Below, in pieces: positions 27,125-37,032 of a stretch of 64,000 nucleotides of DNA. Source of the DNA: Rhodohalobacter barkolensis. Lineage in GTDB: Bacteria > Bacteroidota > Rhodothermia > Balneolales > Balneolaceae. A program made the translations under genes and the position numbers. The notes beneath the pieces are model-generated. The model was not told the DNA's origin. It ran no database searches and saw nothing but the letters and a program-made list of their open reading frames with translations. The DNA is taken from positions 1,674,001 through 1,738,000 of the forward strand of contig NZ_PISP01000001.1 of assembly GCF_002834295.1 (NCBI RefSeq), written 5' to 3'. Every line of letters begins with the position of its first letter. Within the stretch, counting starts at the first letter, position 1.

Positions 27125-28006
27125 ATGCGTCATCTTCTCGTTCTTTTTACGGCACTCATTACAATTTCATGCACTATGGAACAGTCTGAAACATTTGACC
27201 TGCAGGGACATCGCGGTGCACGCGGCCTGCTTCCCGAAAACACAATTCCCGGTTTTCTGAAAGCCGTTGAACTTGGCGTTAACACAGTCGAATTTGACGT
27301 GGTTGTTACCGGTGACGGTAAACTTTTGGTATCTCACGAGCCTTGGTTCAATCATCTTTTCAGTACTAAACCGGATGGTACTCCTGTCACGGAAGAAGAA
27401 GCGATGAGTTTCAATATTTTTGAAATGACCTATGATGAAACCCAACAGTTTGATGTGGGTAAACGCGGAAATCCAAACTTTCCGGAACAGCAGCCGATGG
27501 AAGTCACCAAACCTCTTATGACAGACGCCATCCGCGCAGTAGAGGAGTTTGCGAAAGAAAATAATTTACCTCCACTTCATTACAATATCGAAACCAAGAG
27601 CCGGCCTGAATGGTATGGAGAATATGTACCGGGACCGGATCGATTTGCCCGTATGCTTTATGAAGAGCTGAATGATTTAGATGTGCTGGATAGGGTCATC
27701 ATTCAATCTTTTGACCCGTCTACACTTATTGCTTTCAAACAACTTGAACCCAATGTAAGACTGGCCATGCTGGTAAGTCAAAATGAGCCGGTTGATATCT
27801 ACTTAAATATTCTAGGATTTACACCCGATATCTGGAGTCCGGATTACAGGTTGCTCAATGCTGATAATGTTCAGGAGTTTCATTCCAAAGGGATGAAAGT
27901 GATTCCATGGACGGTCAACAGTGTAGATCAAATGAGATCGCTAATGGAAATTGGGGTAGATGGTTTTATAACAGATTACCCGGATAGTGCAGCTGTATTA
28001 TTTTAA
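27125..28006 (+). CDS. glycerophosphodiester phosphodiesterase lipoprotein
   Basis: A 293-residue lipoprotein (lipobox LITISC, Cys16) with the GDPD domain. Catalytic HRGARGLLPENTIPGF and FDVVVTGDGKLLVSHE supply the His, Glu and Asp residues. VIPWTVN and GVDGFITDYPD close the barrel. It hydrolyses glycerophosphodiesters to glycerol-3-phosphate and an alcohol, and could act on phospholipid head groups, including those produced in the envelope. It is divergent from the phosphatase gene and converges on the hemD-like gene. Confidence 0.9.
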   Translation: MRHLLVLFTALITISCTMEQSETFDLQGHRGARGLLPENTIPGFLKAVELGVNTVEFDVVVTGDGKLLVSHEPWFNHLFSTKPDGTPVTEEEAMSFNIFEMTYDETQQFDVGKRGNPNFPEQQPMEVTKPLMTDAIRAVEEFAKENNLPPLHYNIETKSRPEWYGEYVPGPDRFARMLYEELNDLDVLDRVIIQSFDPSTLIAFKQLEPNVRLAMLVSQNEPVDIYLNILGFTPDIWSPDYRLLNADNVQEFHSKGMKVIPWTVNSVDQMRSLMEIGVDGFITDYPDSAAVLF

Positions 28007-28031
28007 ACATTCTGCAATCCGCAGAATGTTT
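28005..28031. terminator. bidirectional terminator between GDPD and hemD-like genes
   Basis: AAACATTCTGC, loop AATCC, GCAGAATGTTT makes an 11-base-pair stem. The GDPD stop codon and the stop codon of the opposite gene both touch the hairpin. Confidence 0.7.
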
Positions 28032-28758
28032 AAATCTCATTTAATACTTTGGCAATGGAATCCCAGGATCCTTTTGCTAAATAATCCGGTTTGAGGCCCT
28101 CTTTTTCCATCAATTCAGTTGTTCCCAGACTTCCTGCAACTACAGTTTTCGATAATAAATCAAGATCTGGAAATGCTGTCTTTACCCGAACGTATGAAGA
28201 ACGATTGTGAAGCAAGATCACCTCTACGGGGCTTTTCCCAACTTCAGCTTTATAATCTTTTAGTGTCTCTTCATCCAACGGCACCTCTTCGCACACCGAA
28301 AATTCTGCCACCGGCATCTGCAGTTCTTTCAGCAAGCCCGGCATCTCCTCAGTTTTATTTTCTGTTGTTGGGTAGAGTGTACTTCCCTCCTTTGAGATTC
28401 GAAGCATAAATTCCAGGATATCAATTGGCTTGGCCGGTTCCCGGGGTTGAATAGCGGGGATATCATGACTTTCCAAAAATTTTGCTGTAGGCTTGTCTAA
28501 TACAATATTAACGCACCCTCGCACTTGCTCTTCAGTAGAATTTTGCTTCATCCATTCTACAAAATATTTTGCGTTCCGAAGATTTCCATGAATGATAAAT
28601 GCAAATTCACCCATGTGATTCCGAATCTCTCCCGACTCCTCCTCATCCACACGGTATTGGAAATTTTCCAGTGGCAGATGGAGAAACTTTTTCTCTTTTA
28701 TTAATTCCAGCTCAAAAAATGGAGCTGATGTATCTTTGTCTGCAGTAAAAAGAATCAT
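28030..28758 (-). CDS. hemD: uroporphyrinogen-III synthase-like protein
   Basis: A 242-residue two-domain protein of the HemD fold. It opens MILFTADKD and contains EVILLHNRSSYVRVKTAFP and VVAGSLGTTELMEKEGLKPDYLAKG, corresponding to the C-terminal segment of HemD (SG-TA-L...GI-P...A). HemD closes hydroxymethylbilane to uroporphyrinogen III in heme synthesis. HemD is poorly conserved, so this is a probable call. Protoporphyrinogen oxidase is in the window at 37 kb, but no other heme gene is next to this one. Confidence 0.7.
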   Translation of the reverse strand: MILFTADKDTSAPFFELELIKEKKFLHLPLENFQYRVDEEESGEIRNHMGEFAFIIHGNLRNAKYFVEWMKQNSTEEQVRGCVNIVLDKPTAKFLESHDIPAIQPREPAKPIDILEFMLRISKEGSTLYPTTENKTEEMPGLLKELQMPVAEFSVCEEVPLDEETLKDYKAEVGKSPVEVILLHNRSSYVRVKTAFPDLDLLSKTVVAGSLGTTELMEKEGLKPDYLAKGSWDSIAKVLNEI

Positions 28759-28775
28759 GAAAAAAACGTACTAAA

Positions 28776-29966
28776 TTAAAAGGTATAGCCTATTCCGATG
28801 TATATCTGGGTTGATTCATCAGAGAATCCAATATCTCCCCGCATGATAAAATCAGGATTATATATTGATATCGCACCTCCAAACCCATAGGTACTCTTCC
28901 AGTTATCGAAAAAACGGTTGCTGTCATTATTAGAAAAAACTCTTCCGCTATCCCAAAAGAGTTGTCCTCCAAGCCGAATCTCATCTTCAAACAGGGAAAA
29001 CAGCCAGGACCGCGCCTCGAGAATATGGAGGATAGAGCTGTCACCTAAAAATCGATCTTTATAGTAGCCGCGAAGTCCGTATTTATCAGCAAGGGATGAG
29101 CGTTTCCAAAATGGAGCATCCCCCATCAAATGGGTACCCTCTATTTTCTGGGCTATTACAATTTTTGGTAAAACTTCTACATAGTTTCGAAGCTGAAGGT
29201 GAACCTTGGCATAATTGAATTCACTGCCAGTGTAAGGCCCGCTAAACTCAATTCCTGCCTCATAACGATATCCCTCTGTGGGATTGAATTCACTGTCGCG
29301 ATCTTCGGCAATCACACCAAACCCAAAACTGTTCAGTAATTGTCTATTATCGCCCACGGGTTGTTCTGTGGCAAAAAGAGATTCCTCTGCCTGGTCTGAA
29401 GCATCCAAATATGAAAAGCCAAATTGGATAAATCCATCAAAATTCCCTTCGAATCCATATTCAGCTACTGTTTTTCTGTAGCGTGCTACCACTTCAATCA
29501 CCCGCTTTTCAAAAAAGTAGTAGTCTTGGTCATACAGTTGACTGGAAAATTCAGTTTCATTTCCAATTCCGAAGTAATTTGCACGTTTATAGCGTTCTGC
29601 AATGACGGAATATTCACTGCGAATATCGCGACCAAAAAGACGTGTTCTTTCGTAATTGAGTTCACTAATTAAATCGGCTTTGGTGGATATTGTAAAGTCA
29701 GCTTTTAGATTGCTCAAAAATGGTGAACGGCCGTCACCATAATTAAAGCGCTGAAGCACAACTCCTCCGATTAATCCGGTATCACTACTGTATCCCAATA
29801 CCGGCACCAGTGAGTAGTGCACACCTCCCTGCCTGTCATCTTCATCGGGAACTGAGAGAATTTGAGCTTCAATAACACTTGCAGAAAAAAAGTAAGCAAG
29901 TAACAGAAGGCAGATAAAACGGGGTACCTTTTTTGTTAAATAAAAATTTATTGAACTACTCTGCAT
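28776..29966 (-). CDS. outer-membrane beta-barrel, surface antigen (BamA/D15) type
   Basis: A 396-residue protein from the ATG at 29966. It has a signal peptide (ending SVIEA), no POTRA domain, and a barrel rich in aromatic alternating strands: LVPVLGYSSDTGLIGGVVLQ, EAGIEFSGPYTG, LRGYYKDRFLGDSS and a C-terminal strand ending TQIYIGIGYTF. The LRGY-type motif and terminal Phe fit the Omp85/surface antigen barrel. It may be an outer-membrane protein or lipid translocation pore. The upstream ATG at 29987 is the alternative; the chosen one has GAGGTT 11 bases before it. Confidence 0.72.
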   Translation of the reverse strand: MQSSSINFYLTKKVPRFICLLLLAYFFSASVIEAQILSVPDEDDRQGGVHYSLVPVLGYSSDTGLIGGVVLQRFNYGDGRSPFLSNLKADFTISTKADLISELNYERTRLFGRDIRSEYSVIAERYKRANYFGIGNETEFSSQLYDQDYYFFEKRVIEVVARYRKTVAEYGFEGNFDGFIQFGFSYLDASDQAEESLFATEQPVGDNRQLLNSFGFGVIAEDRDSEFNPTEGYRYEAGIEFSGPYTGSEFNYAKVHLQLRNYVEVLPKIVIAQKIEGTHLMGDAPFWKRSSLADKYGLRGYYKDRFLGDSSILHILEARSWLFSLFEDEIRLGGQLFWDSGRVFSNNDSNRFFDNWKSTYGFGGAISIYNPDFIMRGDIGFSDESTQIYIGIGYTF

Positions 29967-30972
29967 CTTTAAATATAACCTCGCCATTTATCACATCTAT
30001 CAATTCTATATCATCATCGTTAAATTCATTGAAATCAATAGTATCTTCCGGTGCATATACCACTTTCTCAACTCCATAAATTGTAACCGGGCTGCCCTCA
30101 ACTGCTTGTACAGCTTTTTCAGATATTCTTATTCGGGTCGCAAAGCCGTTAAACACTACACCTTTATGTTTATTATCAATGACGATAGATGTTTCGTCAT
30201 TTAAGCCCAATCCAAAGTATTCATCAACATTATTTTCTTCGGTAATTCTGGCTAAAAAACTAATCAGCCGCCCCAGCCTATCTCTTTCAGAAAAATGGCT
30301 GTCGGTAATGGTGTTCGTTAAAGGATGGAGATCGAACAGTCCTTCTGATAAACTGATATATTCATGAAAAGGATCGGATAGAGCTTCACCTGACTGTACA
30401 CTTCCTGAGCACCCATCGTATATAGTACTTCCTTGTATAGCAAGACCTGCGCTGCCGCCACCCAAACCTCCGCCCCGCTCAATGAGTTGATTTATCGCTT
30501 TATACAGGCTCGATCCTCTCCAGTTTACATACACACACTGATTTCCACCTGCAAAGTAGACAGCCTCACTCTGATTAATTATCTCAACAATGTCGGTACT
30601 GTTAGCTTCTTCATTTGATTGAACCGTGGCAGTTGTACATGAGTTGATCTCTTCGAGTTCCATCAACAGATCGCACTCCGGAGTAGCTGAACTGCCGGAA
30701 GCATAAGACCCGGCGAGTACAACAACATCAACAGGCGAATCAGCCAACGTTTCTAAAAAAAATTTGTATGAAGAAATTGACGGCATACCCTTGCCCATAA
30801 GATATATCGCCGGGCCATTCAAATCTGGATTTACGGGTTGATCATTACCGGATTGAACAATATTTGCAGGTGAATCAGGTGAGGGAGGAGGGGAAATTGT
30901 ATCATCCGAGCACGCCGATATAACCAGAAATAGAATAAACAGACAAGTTGTTATATATTTTTGGCAAATCAT
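29956..30972 (-). CDS. cyanophycinase-like S51 peptidase lipoprotein
   Basis: A 338-residue lipoprotein (lipobox VISAC, Cys21) with the peptidase S51/cyanophycinase domain at about 50-280. It has AGGNQ (141-145), nucleophile Ser174 in GGGSAG and His226 in DSHFSERDRLGRL, which together form the canonical Ser-His motif. Cyanophycinase cleaves the arginine-aspartate polymer cyanophycin; related enzymes are general dipeptidases. No cyanophycin synthetase is present in the window. The gene overlaps the barrel gene by 11 bases, so the two may act together at the envelope. Confidence 0.82.
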   Translation of the reverse strand: MICQKYITTCLFILFLVISACSDDTISPPPSPDSPANIVQSGNDQPVNPDLNGPAIYLMGKGMPSISSYKFFLETLADSPVDVVVLAGSYASGSSATPECDLLMELEEINSCTTATVQSNEEANSTDIVEIINQSEAVYFAGGNQCVYVNWRGSSLYKAINQLIERGGGLGGGSAGLAIQGSTIYDGCSGSVQSGEALSDPFHEYISLSEGLFDLHPLTNTITDSHFSERDRLGRLISFLARITEENNVDEYFGLGLNDETSIVIDNKHKGVVFNGFATRIRISEKAVQAVEGSPVTIYGVEKVVYAPEDTIDFNEFNDDDIELIDVINGEVIFKDAE

Positions 30973-31014
30973 GGATCAAATATAACAATCTGTTGCCACT
31001 GATATGCATAATAA

Positions 31015-31047
31015 AAAACCCCTTCAGAGATACTCCAAAGGGGTTTT
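31015..31047. terminator. terminator after the rhodopsin gene
   Basis: AAAACCCCTT and AAGGGGTTTT form a 10-base-pair stem with a 13-base loop, followed by a T-run on the minus strand. It lies 28 bases past the rhodopsin stop. Confidence 0.8.
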
Positions 31048-31074
31048 GAAAATTCGAAAGTGTCACTTTAAACG

Positions 31075-31938
31075 CTACAGTGCATTTTCCATATGTTCAA
31101 AGTCATATCCTTCCGCTTTACTCATTTCCTGAGCTACTAGAGTAAGCAATATGCCATAAATTACCTTCGAACCTACATCAGCAATTGTATATGTAATGTG
31201 TCGAGCTACAACCAGAGTCTCACTCAATACAGGCTCCAGTCCGCCGAAAGTTAGGTAAGGCATCAGGTACGCGCCAGGATATAGCATCCAGGTAAATAGG
31301 AAAAGCTTCCAGATTGTACCCAAGTATTTTTGTGCTTTTGGAGGTGCACCTTCCTGGCCTTCAGAAATTACTTTTTTCATCAGGTATAGAATATGGAAGA
31401 AGAAAAGCGTTGATATTGTACCCCAGATGAAGAATAGAGTCGGATCTGTAACTTCGTAAAATTGGCCAACATAGCCGGTAAGAATCATAGCAGTACCGGA
31501 GAACCAAAATCCATTTCGAACTGAACTGAAGTCACTTTTGGTCAGAGTAACAACAAACAGAATTTGAAATAGAAGCATTGGAACATCAATCAGCCAGTTC
31601 AAATAACGGTAGCCATTATTAAACAGGTCGGCTCCTTCATCCAACATATAACGAGCAGAATCTGCATCATATGAAAGCATACCTGTCCAGTTTTGCTGTT
31701 GTACAAGCAGCAGCAAGAATGCTGAAATCATTACAACTACAGAGAGAACAGATGAGATTCTGTATTTCGGTTTTACGGTTTTGATGGTCAATACAAAGTA
31801 GAGCAACCCTGCTAACATAATCGCGTAGCCGAGAGTAAGAACGTGGGCCGACATTTGGTAGGCCATTTCTGTAAACCCGGATTCCATCGCGACATAGTTT
31901 TCAAAGGTCGAATTCCCTAAAGAACTAATTAAATCCAT
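31075..31938 (-). CDS. Na+-pumping microbial rhodopsin (NDQ, KR2-type)
   Basis: A 287-residue seven-helix retinal protein. Helix C reads RYLNWLIDVPMLLFQ with Asn114, Asp118 and Gln125, which is the NDQ motif of light-driven sodium pumps. Retinal would bind Lys258 in IADVGSKVIYG, with Asp254 as in helix G of KR2. The N-terminal helix (LGNSTFENY) also matches the KR2 cap. Compared with KR2, the cytoplasmic exit residues differ: the KR2 Asn61 position is Ser63 and the Gly263 position is Thr266. The protein should pump Na+ out of the cell in light. No carotenoid cleavage or carotenoid genes are in the window, so retinal supply lies elsewhere. Confidence 0.93.
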   Translation of the reverse strand: MDLISSLGNSTFENYVAMESGFTEMAYQMSAHVLTLGYAIMLAGLLYFVLTIKTVKPKYRISSVLSVVVMISAFLLLLVQQQNWTGMLSYDADSARYMLDEGADLFNNGYRYLNWLIDVPMLLFQILFVVTLTKSDFSSVRNGFWFSGTAMILTGYVGQFYEVTDPTLFFIWGTISTLFFFHILYLMKKVISEGQEGAPPKAQKYLGTIWKLFLFTWMLYPGAYLMPYLTFGGLEPVLSETLVVARHITYTIADVGSKVIYGILLTLVAQEMSKAEGYDFEHMENAL

Positions 31939-32044
31939 GACGATATAAGGTTAATTAAAGTTTATGTAAGCCCTTTTTTAGACTTACCTCGAATCAACAC
32001 CCCGGAAATAGAGAACGTTCAATTGAAAAATCGATTTGTCCAGA

Positions 32045-32800
32045 TTATTTCCATCGAATAGGATCCAGTCCATAAAAGTTCTGAAGAAGTGTATAGAGTT
32101 TTTTATTCTCCTGAAGTAATTTTTGAGGTTTTTGAAAGAATAGCTCTGTTGCTACCGAAAAAAATTCTGCCGGATTGGTAGCCCCATATTTATCTAAAAA
32201 AGTGTGTCCCCTTCTAAATTTTAACCTTTTGTAAGCTTTTGCGATAATTTGTGTCCACTCATCATCTCTCATAACATCTCCATCATCATCAATACCGGCA
32301 GTAAGGCCATAACGATCATCCAGAAAGTGAGAAAATTCGTGATAAATCAGATTTTGTCCGCTATCTCTTTCTTCACCATAAAGCTGGTTTTCGATATCTT
32401 TCCACGACAGTACGATAATGCCGGCCTGCCAATATTCTCCTGCTCTTGACTCAAATCCCTCTTCCACAATTCCTCCATCGTTATATTGGTGAACAGGAGC
32501 AACATAATCGTCGGGATACACTAATATGGATTGCAAATCTCCATAATAGTCTGCCTTTTCCTCAAGTATCAATATTGCTGCATACGCTGCAATGATCACA
32601 CTCTTTTCCATTGTCATCTCCAGTCCGCCACAACCTTCAAAGTGCTTTTCGTCTAACAGAACAACCACTCTTTTATGCAGCAACGCCCTGTATTTTTCCG
32701 GCAGCAGCTGATAGACAGGAACTTTTCTCTTTAAAATCCTGAGCAGATCTTCAGGTATGGGTCTGCCGGTAATCCATTTTCTTTTCAGGAATCTAAACAC
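32045..32800 (-). CDS. MtfA/M90-type zinc peptidase
   Basis: A 251-residue protein of the MtfA (YeeI) family with the zinc motif HEFSHFLD (154-161) and a later Glu in NPAEFFSVATELFF. MtfA is a cytoplasmic zinc peptidase that binds the regulator Mlc in E. coli. The start codon is GTG at 32800, overlapped by the end of a possible 44-residue upstream reading frame. The rhodopsin gene lies 106 bases downstream on the same strand. Confidence 0.85.
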   Translation of the reverse strand: MFRFLKRKWITGRPIPEDLLRILKRKVPVYQLLPEKYRALLHKRVVVLLDEKHFEGCGGLEMTMEKSVIIAAYAAILILEEKADYYGDLQSILVYPDDYVAPVHQYNDGGIVEEGFESRAGEYWQAGIIVLSWKDIENQLYGEERDSGQNLIYHEFSHFLDDRYGLTAGIDDDGDVMRDDEWTQIIAKAYKRLKFRRGHTFLDKYGATNPAEFFSVATELFFQKPQKLLQENKKLYTLLQNFYGLDPIRWK

Positions 32801-32927
32801 AGTCTGTTTTACTTTTTACAATTTCTAAAAATTCTGCTGATATCTGTACATCCACCATTGGCTGTGATGCAGTAAGATACATTAATCCAATCTTTTCCCG
32901 AATCGATCGCCATTTATTGAAAAACAT
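32793..32927 (-). CDS. possible 44-residue small protein upstream of the MtfA-like gene
   Basis: A short ATG-started frame, MFFNKWRSIREKIGLMYLTAS at the start and IVKSKTDCV at the end. Its TAG overlaps the GTG start of the peptidase gene, the arrangement expected for translational coupling. No similarity is recognised and no Shine-Dalgarno sequence is clear. It could be a leader peptide, or an artefact. Confidence 0.3.
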   Translation of the reverse strand: MFFNKWRSIREKIGLMYLTASQPMVDVQISAEFLEIVKSKTDCV

Positions 32928-34545
<1,618 letters not shown>

Positions 34546-34564
34546 GTCACTAATTCTCTTAAAT

Positions 34565-34599
34565 AAACCCTCCAAGGGTTCTGAACCCTTGGAGGGTTT
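34565..34599 (+). terminator. strong terminator after tyrosine phenol-lyase
   Basis: AAACCCTCCAAGGGTT, loop CTG, AACCCTTGGAGGGTTT forms a 16-base-pair perfect stem, followed by six T. It lies 19 bases after the stop codon. Confidence 0.93.
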
Positions 34600-34624
34600 T
34601 TTAATTCCACACTCAAAATTGCAA

Positions 34625-34925
34625 AACATGTGCCGTGCCTACGGCACTTTCTCATCTCTTATCTTTCAATGTTCCCCACATTGAAATGTGGGGCTAATGT
34701 ATAATTCGTGTCTAACGACACTTGTAATAGCCAAAACAATTTTATTTTATTTACTGGGGTCTTTTCAATAGCTAAAACAATTGTAACAGTAACAATCTGC
34801 TTATCACTAATACGGAGTTAATGTCAAAACCAAATGGCGTAGCCATGACCAAACTCATAGCCACAGGTTTCAACCTGTGGTAAATAAATATCAAATCCAC
34901 ACCAAATACCGTAGGTATGAGGCAC
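34625..34925. repeat. cluster of short hairpins, repeat element
   Basis: The roughly 500-base gap between tpl and the carboxymuconolactone-decarboxylase gene has no protein-coding frame. It contains GTGCCGT/ACGGCAC (34630-34647, loop GCCT), CCCCACATT/AATGTGGGG (34674-34693), GTGTC/GACAC (34708-34721, loop TAAC), ATGGC-GTA-GCCAT (34834-34846), CCACAGGTT/AACCTGTGG (34861-34880) and ATACC-GTA-GGTAT (34906-34918). Two of these share flanks and loop but differ in stems with compensation. This resembles the 19.35 kb element in design. Confidence 0.65.
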
Positions 34926-35028
34926 ATTAACCTCGAGAAGAAATGAATAAAACGAGATCAAACTAAATCTTTACGAAATTCAGCTATTTAAGTAGCCAAA
35001 TTTGAATTTTAAGATATTCAGGATTTTG

Positions 35029-35048
35029 AAAACCTTGGAGGTTTTTTT
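35029..35048 (+). terminator. short terminator-like hairpin, partial copy of the tpl terminator motif
   Basis: AAAACC, loop TTGGA, GGTTTT with a following T-run. The string AACCTTGGAGGTTTTTT resembles the right half of the tpl terminator (AACCCTTGGAGGGTTTTTT), so it may be a degenerate copy. It lies just before the end of the gene on the other strand. Confidence 0.4.
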
Positions 35049-35065
35049 AATAAAGTCAACTCTTC

Positions 35066-35443
35066 TTATTCCTTCTCCACCGTCAATAACCCCTCGACTT
35101 CCAAAAACTCCATGGTTTCCACAGCGTGACGCATATGTGGGATGACAATACTCCCTCCAACAATCATGGCTACATTCATCGCATCGACCAGCTCATCTTT
35201 TGTGAATCCGGCTTTGGCACACTGCTCCAGGTGATAATCGATACAGTCGTTGCAACGCAGAACAGCCGAAGCCACCAAACCCAATAACTCTTTTGTCTCT
35301 CCTGTTAATGCACCATCACGATAGGTATTACTATCCAGATTGAAGAACCTTTTGACTCCCAGATGATCCAGATCCATTATTTTGTCGTTCATCTCTGAAC
35401 GTTTCTCACGAAAATCTTCTAGTCTGTTTGTTTTTTTTGACAT
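35066..35443 (-). CDS. carboxymuconolactone decarboxylase family (AhpD-like) protein
   Basis: A 125-residue helical protein of the CMD/AhpD fold. The redox-type motif RCNDCIDYHLEQCAKAGFTKDEL has the C-x-x-C pair plus His, followed by EAMNVAMIVGGS-type helices. AhpD-like members act in peroxide reduction or as gamma-carboxymuconolactone decarboxylase; the C-x-x-C-x3-H pattern favours a redox role. Divergent from the SGNH hydrolase gene. Confidence 0.85.
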   Translation of the reverse strand: MSKKTNRLEDFREKRSEMNDKIMDLDHLGVKRFFNLDSNTYRDGALTGETKELLGLVASAVLRCNDCIDYHLEQCAKAGFTKDELVDAMNVAMIVGGSIVIPHMRHAVETMEFLEVEGLLTVEKE

Positions 35444-35511
35444 ATTCTAATTGATTAAAGCAAATAGTACATTGAATTATCTAATGACGGCAATTTACAA
35501 ATTTTCAACTC

Positions 35512-37032
35512 GTGTTTTTTAGACAGAAAACTTACAGACATAAACTGGTGGCAATGGGCGATAGTCTCGCCCAGGGATTCAAAAATGGCGGGATCTACCG
35601 AACAGATCTCAGCTTTCCGGCACTATTGAGTCGTGCAATGGGTGATTATTCTCAAATGGATCTGCCATCCTTTTCTGCTCAGGCCGGGATCCCAATCAAC
35701 ATGGAAGTACTTGTTCGGGGTCTTGAAGAAAATATTGGAGATGATATTAATCTGCTCAACTCCGTTCAGGCGGGGCATCATATCTATTCAACCCTGAAAC
35801 GAATAAAATCTTACTGGGAAGGTCAGGTTATCTCCCTCAAAAATGAGGACCAGCAGACACCTTACCACAATCAGGCTATCTGGGGATTTTCAATCAGCGA
35901 CTGCTGGCTGCTGAACGAAAAGTTCTGCCGGGAATATATTCGAAATAATAAAACTCAGTATTCGGTATTCAACGTACTGCCTGATCAGGGGATGTATACT
36001 ACTGCCCGATTAGTACTGAACCCAACGTTTGACAACAAATTTGAGAATCACACTCAGGTTGATAATATCAGAGAACTAAGTGATAATGGAGGAATTGAAA
36101 ACCTTATCGCCTGCTTAGGCCATAACAACGTAGTAGGTGCTGTTACAAAACTGAAAATTGAGTATTCAACAGAGAGCGATATCAATGTACCTTTTAATGA
36201 GAGAAGGTGTACAGTCTTTCGGCCGGAGCATTTTGAGCAGGAGTTGAAAACGTTATACAGCAAACTGAGTGAGATGAATATCAAGCGGGTGTTTGTGCCA
36301 ACAATCCCATATGTCACCATTCCGCCGGCCATTCGCGGGGTTAACAGTGACTTGTACGTGCCTATAGACGGATATTTTGATTACTACGCCAGATTCTGGA
36401 TTTGGGATGAGGATTTTGACCCTGATAAACACCCCCATCTTACCAGGGATGACGCCATTGAACTGGATGAAATTGTAGATCAATATAATCACACTATCAA
36501 AAAGCTGGCGGATGAGCATGGCTTTGTTGTTGTTCCGGTTGCGCGACATGTTCAGTCAGCAGCTCGTCGGCGACATCTTCCCGAAACGATCTCACCGTTT
36601 CCCGACGGGTTTATCAAGGCATTGAAGAATAACCCAAAAACCTCATTCATGGTGAATGAAAATGGAGAACCCAATATCACAACAGACTACCTTCGGATTA
36701 ATGAAAAAACCGGAAAAGTAGAAAAGGGTGGTATCTTTAGTCTCGACGGGCTCCATCCCTCCACCATCGGTTACGGTTTGATTGCCAATATCTACAAAAT
36801 GAGTATGGAAAAGCACGGTGTGAAATTTGAACATGATATTGATTGGGATTTTGTGATCGAAAATGAAACATTGGTCACCGATCCGCCAAAATTACTCCAC
36901 AATCTCAGACTGTTGCTGCGATTCCTTGCCCTTGGCAGACAAGAGAAGCTTATGATGTTTGGAAAAGGACTTCTCCAGGAGATGGTGGAAGTATTTTCAA
37001 GCAGTCCAAAAGTAGAAGAAGAGCATCAATAA
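35512..37032 (+). CDS. SGNH/GDSL hydrolase-like protein
   Basis: A 506-residue protein with the GDSL motif MGDSLAQG near the N-terminus (Ser18 the probable nucleophile) and the DxxH pair Asp412/His415 in LDGLHPS. The large central region may form a lid. Start is GTG at 35512. It resembles secreted esterases in fold, but has no visible signal peptide, so it is probably cytoplasmic. It converges on the protoporphyrinogen oxidase gene with a 7-base overlap. Confidence 0.7.
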   Translation: MFFRQKTYRHKLVAMGDSLAQGFKNGGIYRTDLSFPALLSRAMGDYSQMDLPSFSAQAGIPINMEVLVRGLEENIGDDINLLNSVQAGHHIYSTLKRIKSYWEGQVISLKNEDQQTPYHNQAIWGFSISDCWLLNEKFCREYIRNNKTQYSVFNVLPDQGMYTTARLVLNPTFDNKFENHTQVDNIRELSDNGGIENLIACLGHNNVVGAVTKLKIEYSTESDINVPFNERRCTVFRPEHFEQELKTLYSKLSEMNIKRVFVPTIPYVTIPPAIRGVNSDLYVPIDGYFDYYARFWIWDEDFDPDKHPHLTRDDAIELDEIVDQYNHTIKKLADEHGFVVVPVARHVQSAARRRHLPETISPFPDGFIKALKNNPKTSFMVNENGEPNITTDYLRINEKTGKVEKGGIFSLDGLHPSTIGYGLIANIYKMSMEKHGVKFEHDIDWDFVIENETLVTDPPKLLHNLRLLLRFLALGRQEKLMMFGKGLLQEMVEVFSSSPKVEEEHQ

